DNA of 64,000 bases from Odontomyia ornata. Taxonomy: Eukaryota > Arthropoda > Insecta > Diptera > Stratiomyidae. The notes beneath the pieces were generated by a model. The model did no database searches, was not told the origin of the DNA, and saw only the letters and a list, made by a program, of their open reading frames with translations. Both the position numbers and the translations under genes were made by a program. The stretch lies in assembly GCA_963969285.1 (NCBI GenBank), contig OZ017739.1, forward strand, positions 406,895,615-406,959,614, given 5' to 3'. Each line of letters opens with the position of its first letter. Positions within the stretch are counted from its first letter, which is position 1. Positions 46,239 to 55,390 of this stretch are shown here, in pieces.

Positions 46239-48080
46239 ATGGCCTCCATGCTCTGCAAAGACAACCATGGGACCAAAAAGGCAACTTCACACACGAACGG
46301 AGACAGCGGCTCCGAGGGGGACCCAATCAAACTGGAGCAACCAAAAATTCTTAAAAAAGATTTAAAAAAAAACCAAAAAAAGAAGGCAAAAATAACAACA
46401 ACGACGACCAACCAGCGGCTGCAGCCACGGTGTTAACAGCACATCGGGAGCGGTACTAACGATGACAAAAACGACGATTAATACAATGACAGTGAAGACG
46501 GACAAAAAACGGAGATTAACAGACAGTCTGGTCCAGAATAAGATTCCTGCGGTGTTCGGGCGCAGCAAAAAAATGATGCGAACGCCAGAGCATCCTATAC
46601 AAGAAAAGCGAGAAACTCTCCAGAACACGTCAGATGATCGAGCGGTGGAGGAAAATATAAAGAAATTCGAGAACTCGGTGATTACTGCTGCGATCGCTAC
46701 CGAGGCAATATAAACAAGAGTCGTAAATCCCGACATAATAAAGAACCGTCATGAAGTCAACGAGTAGATTACGGCAGGAAAAGAAACGAGTGACTAGGCA
46801 AATAAAGCGACGATGTGTGAATTCATCGCCAATGTTGAAAAGGTGGCGGAAGTACTGTATTTCGAAACAGAAGCCGATAACCTCTCCCAAGGACGATGGC
46901 CGCAAAGTACAATTGCCGCCCAGCGGCATGAAGAAGAAAGGCTATTTCGAAAAGCGGGAGTTGCTCTAAAAAGTATGCAATCTGCATGCGACTAACCAAA
47001 GATCACTAAAGCAGTAAAGATTGGGCTCCTTGAACTAGAGGAGCTCCTAGACCACATAGGGCACTATCGGAGGAGCTGGTTAAAGGCCGAAGAGGACCAG
47101 ATGGCCGAAGAAGAGCAAAAGCCTAAAGAAGCGCTTGAAGCGAAATCTAAAAGGCACGTGCAGGTAGCTCCACAATCAAAAATCAATAAAAGAATGACGT
47201 CTAACCCGATCGAAGGAGATCGGGATAAAAGACGGAAAGAAGAGGCACGATAGGCGTGGAATGCCAGATCAGGGGTCCAGACAGTGCTGACAAAAGGAGC
47301 GAAGAAAGCCGCGAAAAAAATCGAAGTGCCAGAAAGTAAAGTTCGCACGGACGCCCTACAAGAAAAAGACCTGATGCGAAACAGGAGAGAAAGAAGCCCC
47401 CACGAAGACCCCGGCAGCAGGCACTGCCAAGATGGCCGGTCCTACGTGGAGGTGCTGCGGGACATCAGGGGAAACGTAAGGCCCGAAGACACCAACACTG
47501 CCATTAAAGCAGTATGACCAACGCGGTCGGGCCACATACTAGTCAGATTCAGAGCAGAGGTCGAGGATAGGGAAGCATTCTGCGACGCAGTTAAGAAACT
47601 CCTCGACAAAAGCGCAACTATAGCCTCGCTCGAGCCGATGGCAACAATCGAAATAAGAGACATTGACTACGTCACGGATCTGGTCGAGGTAGAAGAGGCC
47701 ATTAAAAGCGAGTTCCCTAGCGTGAGCAGGATCAAAGCGAGGCTGACACCAGAAAACCATACAGGACAACGCATGACCATAATTGACTTGACCGAAAAGG
47801 AGGCCGAACAATTTTTGTATAATTGCAAAGTACGAATAGGGTGAGTTGTCTGTAGGATATGGCTAAGAGAAACCCCTCTTCAATGTTTCAAATGCCTTGG
47901 CTATGGCCACACCACAAAAGTATGCAAGGGATCCGATAGGACTTCCCTATGTTACAAATGCGGTGAAATGGGGCATAAAAGAAAAGAGTGTACAGAGAAG
48001 GCACACTGGACACGTCTTGGGATCAGGAAATGCTGGGTTTTCCAGGAATCCCTAGCCAAGGCAAAATCAGAACTTCGATG
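46239..48080 (+). pseudogene. R1-like LINE ORF1 (Gag-like), decayed
   Basis: Basic, Lys- and Thr-rich N-terminus (KKNQKKKAKITTTTTNQRLQ), then a helical charged middle readable only in pieces. The pre-knuckle domain is at 47400-47840 (SYVEVLRDIRGNVRPEDTN, ATIEIRDIDYVTDLVEVEEA). CCHC knuckles follow: CFKCLGYGHTTKVC and CYKCGEMGHKRKEC (about 47880-48000). More than five frame changes or stops. The protein would coat the element's RNA. Confidence 0.82.
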
Positions 48081-49800
48081 ACCCGCATCCTGCAGCTAAA
48101 CATGCACCGCAGTTCAACTGCATAAAATTTGCTTGAGTAGTTTGCGAGGGACATGAAAGCCGACTTTTTGCTCCTGAGTGAGCAACACCATGATAAAAGT
48201 TCTGCATCATAGTATCCTAATGAATGTAGTACTGCCGCCACCTGGGTTCAAAATAGTGATTTCCAGGTGGAGAGCTGTGGACGTGGGGATGGTTTTGTGT
48301 GGGTTCTGCACTTAAGGACCACCTTCTTTAGTGTGTACCTAACGCCAAACGAATCGATATCATCTTTCCAAGCAAAGCTTCAGGCTTTGAAGGGCAATTT
48401 CTCAAACGCAGAGGGCAACGTGCTCGTTGGGGAGACTTCAATGCTAAAGAAATCGAATAGGGCATGCCTCAAACAGATCCACGGGGAAAACGAATCCTAG
48501 AAATGGCAACCAGGGTGGCGCTCGTCGTACTAAACACCGGAAATACGCCGAATTTCCGCCGTATTGGCTGTGAAGGAACCATACCAGACGTGACATTCGC
48601 CTCGGAGTCCTTAGCATGGAGGATACACAATTGGAGAGTATTAGAGGACTACTCAGCCAGTGATCATCAGTACACTCTGCATGAGGTCAGTGATGTTGTC
48701 TCCCGGCGTCCGTGCTTTCGGCTTTCTACAATTGGATGGAACATCGAAAGAATGGACGCCGAGAGGTTCGTCAAGGAGCTCGCAGCAGGTGCCCCGCTGC
48801 AGGGAGATTCGGAGGGGACGGAAGAACTGGCAGCTCAAGACATGGTGAACTCAACTATGAGCATCATCACGACTGCTTGCAACGCTTCTATACCCCGTCG
48901 AAAACCTCGGCACGGCAAGCCCCCAGTGTACTGGTCGTCAACTGAAATTACTCACAAATGAAGGGAGCGTCATAAGTTTTGGCGTGAGGCTCAACGGGCA
49001 CGGAACCGTGACGAGGCAAGCAACCAGATGGCGGCATATAAGTCATATAAGTCGACCAGGAAATGTCTTCGCAAACTGATTAACAACAGCAAGGCTCGCT
49101 GCTGGCAAGATCTAGTGGACAATGTGACCAAGGATCCGTGGGGCCTTGGCTACAAGCTAGTTATGCGAAAGCTTAGCGCCCTACGAAAACCTTGTTTACA
49201 TAATGCGGAAAAGATGGACGAGATAGTGCAGGCACTCTTCCCCTCCCATCCCGTCCATGTTGATGCCTTCCATGGTGAAACAGCAGTCGGGTGTCCACTC
49301 TTCACACAGCCGGAACTGGAAGAGGCAGTCATTGCGCTCAAAGCGAGGAAGGCTCCAGGTCCAGATGGTGTTCCAGATGAGGTGTTGCAACTTTTATATC
49401 ACCCTTGTCCTGATTTGCTGCTCGGCACATTCAACGCTTGCCTACGGGATGGGGGTTTTTTCGGTAGGATGGAAGGTGACGAGGCTCGTGCTGATCAGCA
49501 AGAGGAAGGGAAATCCCGGATTGCGGTCTGGATACCGCCCGTTATGCATGCTAGACATAGCTGGGAAAGTGCTACCGAAACTCATCAAGGGAAGACTCAC
49601 TGACGCGATTCGTGCTGCTGGACATTTTTTGCGTGCCCAAAATGGGTCAGGCTGTGGAGGAGATGGGAGAGCTCACCCCAGATAATATAGTCGCGGTGAG
49701 GCTCGATTCGGTTGACAAATGGAACCAGGTGGCACATTATGCTCGGGCAGTCCTAAAAGAAAAAATGGACTCACTGCACCTGGGGGCATTGGGGCTGGGG
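48078..49800 (+). pseudogene. R1-like LINE ORF2, internally deleted
   Basis: The start MTRILQLNMHRSS (48078) is an endonuclease N-terminus. The endonuclease end is seen at 48464-48700 (NTGNTPNFRRIGCEGTIPDV, then SDHQYTLHEV). RT entry: ELEEAVIALKARKAPGPDGV (49313), then MLDIAGKVLPKLIKGRLTDA (about 49550). At about 49620 the frame jumps to GQAVEEMGELTPDNIVAVRL and KWNQVAHYARAVLKEK, which is the very C-terminal end in this group. The RT palm with its catalytic Asp residues is therefore gone. Frame changes and a stop near 48959 are also present. Confidence 0.85.
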
Positions 49801-49929
49801 GATCGCTTTTCTGGCGATTCCTCTTCCCCTCTCCCCTCCCGCTTTGTGCGTAAATGGCATTCACCTTCCAAGCACAAAAAAATGATATTTATCTTTTTAT
49901 TATTATTTAAAATTTTTTTCATTTTTAAC

Positions 49930-50276
49930 TTCTATTAGTTCAAAAATTCAAATTGGCAATTGAAATTTCGGTCATGAGAACATAGACATAATACAGCCAT
50001 CCATGTATTGCATTGCGAAATGCCTTCTATCTTGGCTGAGCTAGCAGCTTGTATCAATTTACCGATACGGCATTGGGATTAAGCGGAGATTTGCTTGGGC
50101 GAATCGGAGGAGTCTGGTTTGAATCACTGCGGACAGGAGACGTCTCAAGATGTCGATTTAAATGGATGTGGACACGATGTGCAACATTTACGACAATTGA
50201 AATCTCCTGTCGTTATTTGATATCTAAATAATATATGAAAGATATTGTCGCGAAAATAGCAAAAAACTTTGCAAAC
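49930..50276. other. short unassigned gap
   Basis: AT-rich sequence between the R1-like LINE and the mariner. Nothing recognised. Confidence 0.5.
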
Positions 50277-50299
50277 ATTGGTAAGTCTAAAAAGTATTG

Positions 50300-51256
50300 A
50301 GCCTTTTTGGTCATTTTCCGATCGAATATTTCTTTCATTTAAAATGGATTTCACTTAAGTACATATTGTCCATTATTATCTATGACCTTTTGCGATTTTT
50401 CGGGTGGAGCCATTATTTCATCTGTGTAGAACTTCTGTGGTTTATCGACGAAAACTTGGCCAAGTGATTTTCACAGTCCCTTTTTGAAGTCAATTTTTTC
50501 CATTAAGGAAGTTTTGCAGAGACCGAAACAAATAATAGTCTGATGGTGCAAGGTCTAGACTATACGAGGGATGCATCAAAACTTTCCAGCCAAGCTGTGT
50601 GTGGTCTGGCATTGTCATGATAGAAGATGACGCCCTTTCAATTGATCAATTCTGGCCGGTTTTTTTGAATTGCTTGTTCTAATCTGGTTAATTGCTGACA
50701 GTGCAGAACCAAATCGAGTGTTTGGCCAGTTTTAGCACCTAATAATAAACAATTCCCTTCCAATCCCACCATACACGCACCGTAACTTATTTGGTGTAAA
50801 TCCTGGCTTTGAAGTCGTTTGTGATGATTCACCTTTTTTGTTCATGATCTTTTCCGAACGACATTCTTGTATCTTACCCATTTTTCATCGCACGTAATGA
50901 TTTGCTTCAAAAATGGCTTGATTTCGTTTCGATTTATTAGCATTTCGCAAATGGAAATTCGGTCGATCAAATTTTTTTGTATTAATTCATGCGGCACCCA
51001 AACGTCGAGCTTCTTTGTGTATTCAGCCTTACGCAAATAGTTCTTTTTCAGTGATTGGTCGACCTGAGCGAGGTGCATCTTTTACATCAAAATTTCCAGA
51101 AAGAAAGCGAGCGAACCATCTCTTGGCTGTAGCTTTTGATAAAGTATCTTGACCGTAGACACCACATATTTTTTCACGAGCCTCTAATGCATTCTCTCCT
51201 TGATCGTAGTGATATTGTAAAATATAATGAATTTTTTCAGAAATTTCACTCATTTT
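50300..51256 (-). pseudogene. mariner transposase, DD34D type, disrupted
   Basis: The start MSEISEKIHYILQYHYDQGE at about 51253 and TAKRWFARFLSGNFDVKDAP form the DNA-binding half. Catalytic part: YTKKLDVWVPHELIQKNLID, then CDEKWVRYKNVVRKRS (first Asp, with the usual Gly changed to Cys), then HDNARPHT (second Asp). The segment with the third Asp and the tail are damaged or deleted, and only scattered C-terminal blocks remain near 50400. Frame changes near 51050, 50840 and 50640 disable it. Confidence 0.87.
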
Positions 51257-51404
51257 TACATGAATACAAATTTTGATAAGAATGACGGAATACAAAACGG
51301 TCCAAACGAAATTTGTAGACTGGAATGTCACCTTTCACACATGTCAGTTTGACTCAATCTGATAAGTATGGCCCGATGTATGACAACGAACACCATCTAG
51401 TAAC

Positions 51405-52911
51405 AAACAAGTTGGGTAAACAGACCTACGCTCATGTCAGAAGGGTTTTGTATTCAATTTACAAAATGCAGTCACCAGATCGAATCACATCAAGAAACAT
51501 GTCAAAGACGATTTTATTGGAGAAAATATGAAATACGAAGATCATACTATTATTAACAAAGTTGAACGAATTTCGACTTCTGAGGTTTTTGGTATTGGTA
51601 TACTCATAAATATCTCCCTTGATAATTATTTCACATGTCCAGCCGCGACGGAGGAAACACATTTTTCATGCATTTACCCCCTGTGCCCCACTGAAGCAAA
51701 AACTGGCAGTTTAACAACTGTTTTGAAAAGCTCCCATGAAAACTTTTATTTCATACTCATATCGGCTACGTTTGATGAATTTTTTTTCAGGGGCCACTCT
51801 CCTGTACTGTTATCATCGATTAATGGCCAATTTTTTTCGAATCCTAGAATGGTTACAAAACCCTTTTGCTAGGAGCTCTCTCCCACCTCCTTGACTTGTT
51901 TCACTTATAAGCATTAATTGTAGGTACTGATCTACAGTCATTCATTAAATTGAATCAAGTGTTCAAAGCATGCACCTTAAACGTTGAAGTTGGGAAAAAA
52001 TAACTCAAAATTATTCAATCTTCGCATTTAAAACAGCCACTTTCTTGTTTTACGATTACTGATACCACCAGCTCAATCGATTCTCAAAGATATACATGAC
52101 ACCTATCATTCCTGAAATTTTCATGCAAATCCTAGCAAAACTGTAGTGTCTGAGTCGGTAAAAAGCGCGTGTTGTTCCATAGCCATATGTTGCCATAGTA
52201 ATAAATGCAGCGCATATTGTTCCATAGTGATACGGGAAAATTCAAACTGCTATAACTTCGCTAAATATGATTCAATCTTTATGAAACTTTCAGAATAGAT
52301 CAATCTTATAAATAGTCATCTGTGTACTGAATTTAAGGGCACCGTTAAGATTTTATTCAAGAAAACATAAAATCGATAAATCATACTATTACTAACAAAG
52401 TTGAGTGAATTGCGACTTCTAACGTATTTGTTGTTGTTGTACTCATCAAGACCTACATTCTTGATTTTTTTCAGATTTTTCGGATCACAGGTGTCCAATC
52501 GCGAGGGGGGGGACACAAATTTTTCGTGTGTTTCCCCTCCCTGTGCGCCCCTCGAAGCAAATTTTGCCAAACGAAGACCTGTTTTGAAAAGTTCTCATGG
52601 AGACCTTTCATTTGATACCCATATCGGCTACCTTCAATGAAAATTTTTTTTCGGGGGGTCACTCCCCTATATGGGGAGACCCCCTTAAATGCCTTCAAAA
52701 ATTTTTTTATATTTGAACCTTGAAGAGATCACCACTTTACACCTACATACAAAATTTGATGTTTCTAGCTCAAGTAGTTTCCGAGAAAAACTGCTGTGAC
52801 ACACGGACGGACGGACGGACGGACGGACGGACAGACAGACAGACAGACGGACAGACGGACAGACAGGACGCGATTTTAGAAGGGTTTTGTAAAATTATTT
52901 TACAAAACCCT
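51405..52911 (-). repeat. hairpin-repeat family, composite copy G
   Basis: The outer unit (51902-52911) reads from the palindrome at 52881-52911 leftwards, with (GACG/GACA)n in front of the hairpin, body and tail. The inner unit (51405-51901) has inverted ends AAACAAGTTGGGTAAACAGA and CACCTCCTTGACTTGTTT. The arrangement and order equal composite B (1790-3384), so both derive from one composite ancestor. It is flanked on both sides by mariner DNA. Confidence 0.88.
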
Positions 52912-52943
52912 AAAAAGGCTCAATACTTTTCAGACTATCCAAT

Positions 52944-53689
52944 ATAAGTATGTATTAGTATGTAGTTGTAATAAATCAGCCCTACGCCACTGACAAAAAC
53001 CCGCAGGTTGTTATTGACGTCGACGGTTCGGGAGCGACCCTTTAACCACTCGCAGACACTGAACCGCGTTTTGACAGCTGGGAGGAAGATGAAAGTTGTG
53101 GTGGAATGGAAAGCTGAAGAGCCCCGACAAGATGGCTACACTACAATGAGGATTTTCAGATGTCATCGGGCTTTGGACGTTAAATAAAATATACGCAACC
53201 GATAAAAAAATTCCCCGTAACCGTGAAAAATTGTGCGAAAAGTCGAGCGCAGAAACGGTAGACGGGAAGAAAATTTTCTGTCCGAGTTTACTAAGTTCCG
53301 ACGTCGTGAATTAGGAAAAAGTTTATATTTTCTGCCAGAAAAAGCCGTGTGAATGCGAAGACGGCAACAGTGTATTTGTGCAGCCTGTGGAATTGACTTA
53401 CAGTCCTCCTCGACAAGCACGGCAGAAACAAGTAAGCATTAATGTCCTTACGCCGGAGAGTATTCGTCGTCTGAATGCCATCCAGTCGAATTTGATTGCA
53501 ATTATTTGCTAATTGGTCTATACATGTGTCCAAATCCGAGTATAATCAAACCGGTCCGAAAACTCAGCAATTGAGAAGATGCACCTAAGAAAAGGCTCAC
53601 GTATTGAAGCATTTCAATCCAAATGATCATAAGGTTTGCATGAATACTATACTTTAAACTATTCTGTATTCTGTTATAAATGTGATAGC
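52944..53689. other. unassigned, with one exon-like open stretch
   Basis: An open plus-strand reading with no ATG runs from about 53312 to 53515 (CECEDGNSVFVQPVELTYSP, then RQARQKQVSINVLTPESI). It contains a strong donor-like CAAGTAAGC near 53430. No family was recognised. It could be a host exon fragment or chance. Confidence 0.25.
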
Positions 53690-54166
53690 CGGTTGATTGG
53701 CGCCTGTACGGTTGTAGTTAAAAACTATATTAGGCTAATAAGGCCATCTTCCATTTTACTTGAATTAGTGGAATCTGTTTTGCGGAAACTTGAAGACAAA
53801 TATAAAAACTCCCAACAAACATTCTTTTAAGATGCCGATCTCATAGAACTCAGCTCTCTATTCGGTACAGTATTTGAACATGCTTTAGAAACATTAAATA
53901 GTGTCAAAACAGCTGTATATAAGCCACCAAATCGTGTTCGGGAGTTGATCGAAGTGCAAGGACACGCCAACCATGCTTACAAACTATTTCCTTATGTAAA
54001 CTATTGGCCGTGTCAATCATTTAAAATTCAAGTCCTCGCCCACCAAAGTCAATATACTTGCAAGAACCTAAACGCCGTCCGTGTCGCGCAAATTTTCAAT
54101 AAAATCGAAGAGCATATTCTAACAGACGATCAATTCAATTTCGTAATGAAAAATATAAACGAGTGA
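53690..54166 (+). pseudogene. ZSWIM7/SWS1-like protein, intronless pseudogene
   Basis: ZSWIM7 (SWS1) is the SWIM-domain partner of SWSAP1 in the Shu-type complex that supports RAD51 in homologous recombination. Here one frame reads LELVESVLRKLEDKY, a TAA at 53828-53830, then ELSSLFGTVFEHALETLN, VRELIEVQGHANHAY, YWPCQSFKIQVL, YTCKNLNAVRVAQIF and LTDDQFNFVMKNI. The order and spacing match the whole family length (about 130-140 residues). The SWIM zinc ligands CxC...CxH read W-P-C and C-K-N, so one Cys and the His are lost. The single in-frame stop, the ligand losses and the lack of introns point to a retropseudogene. The frame is open upstream to an ATG at 53636, but the family similarity starts near 53740. 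An A-rich patch (AAAATGAAAAAAACAAAAG) follows the stop codon. Confidence 0.7.
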
Positions 54167-54869
54167 AATATTGCAAACCGATCAAAACTCAAAATGAAAA
54201 AAACAAAAGCTTCATTGTTATTTTTTTGTATGAGTAACATAAGGAAATAAATCCCGTGCTTTATGTTGATCAACACAAGTGAAAATTGAAATACTACACA
54301 TGTCCAGAAAATTTTGAATGCATAATTTCAAAAGTTTTTAAGTTTGCAGAATCTCACTTGCTATAAGTAAGCAAATAATATCAAATGAACAATCAAACAT
54401 GGTCTGTCTTTAGTTTCACACATTTATCATTCCACTATTTGAAAATAAAAACATTAAAATAATTAAATATAATTACCCATTTAAATACATCACTTATCAA
54501 AAGGACACATTAGATTATATTCAAAATAAAAAATTATTTGCGCCGTTAACAACACTAACATCAAATATGCATTATACATTCGCTATAGCAAAAGAGGATA
54601 TAGAAGAATATACATTCTATACAACTAAATATCCGATAAGATATTTTATCCTCAAGAATAATTTTGATAAAGCTTAAGAATCTAATTTTTGATGCAGGCA
54701 CTATGTAGATCGATAGAAAACTGTAAGTGTAAATTACAAAAAATCAATTCAATAGAAGATAAACAACGCCCAGCGCTCGCATTGACAGTATTGTTTAAGA
54801 ATTTAATAGAAGTTAGTTTATGTTGATAAATGATGAAATTATTCCTTATTTTTTTTTAAATAATATGAA
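54167..54869. other. AT-rich stretch, nothing recognised
   Basis: Very AT-rich; contains AATAAA at about 54247 downstream of the pseudogene, otherwise no supported feature. Confidence 0.5.
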
Positions 54870-55390
54870 TTACTAAATCTAACAAAGTCTTTCCTTTCCA
54901 GCGAACCCTTCTTTTCCAGCAGGAATGTCAGCGAACGGTGAGCATGCCGTTACGAGGGTAGGGCTCGTGTAATTTACGGATGGCCGGTTTCGCGTCGCGT
55001 TCGGTACGCGGTACCATAATTTGCATTGAGGTTTGTTAGAGCAGGTTGGTTCGATGTTCGCGTTAGAGTAGGATATTTTTCGGTACCGCGACGGTGATAT
55101 TCGGGAACGCGAAATTAGATAGTTTTTTTTTGTGTTGTCTGAATGAATGGAAGAAATGCGGAATAAAGTAAAGATAGGTTTCGTTTCCGTATGGTGGTAT
55201 TTTTGACACATTAGTAAATCGGGCATGTGAACCAGTGGCGGAATTTTTGTATTTCGGACTTAGTCTGCTCGCGTAAGACCCGAGACCGAACTCCTCTCCG
55301 AACTAGCTAGCTAGCAGCCACCTCCGAGTAGACTAAGGGTGTCTGGACTTGTTGGCCTGAAGGGTACAGTCCGTTGTCACGTTCCATGAC
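54870..55390 (+). repeat. 5' leader fragment of the R1-like LINE
   Basis: Matches 45560-46030 in order: GTCTTTCCTTTC, GGTAGGG, GGTTTCGCGT, TCGGACTTAGTCTGCTCGC, CTCTCCGAACTAGCT, GGACTTGTTG and GGGTACAGT. No ORF1 or ORF2 sequence follows, so only the 5' end of the element is present. Confidence 0.82.

Larger units (their letters stand above)
45545..49900 (+). mobile_element. R1-clade-like LINE with internal deletion
   Basis: A 5' leader of about 650 bp (45545-46200) is followed by a decayed ORF1 with zinc knuckles and by ORF2. ORF2 ends prematurely in the fingers of the RT and is joined to the extreme C-terminus. The 3' UTR has a CTCTTCCCCTCTCCCCTCCC tract and ends in AT-rich sequence near 49900. 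A separate piece of the same leader lies at 54870-55390. The clade call rests on the knuckles and ORF2 motifs. Confidence 0.85.
50277..52943 (-). mobile_element. DD34D mariner carrying a hairpin-repeat insertion
   Basis: The terminal inverted repeats are about 32 bp with about 29 matches: left from ATTGGTAAGTCTAAAAAGTA (50277), right the complement of ATTGGATAGTCTGAAAAGTA (ending 52943), both continuing TTGAGCCTTTTT. The transposase is on the minus strand from 51253. The hairpin-repeat composite G (51405-52911) sits between the start of the gene and the right terminal repeat, inside the 5' leader. Without it the element would be about 1.16 kb, slightly short for a mariner. Confidence 0.88.

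Noticed and set aside
1790..52911. Hairpin family as a Helitron (terminal hairpin near a CTRR-like end)
   Set aside because: The hairpin is at the very edge, there is no TC start at the opposite end, and insertions are not between A and T.
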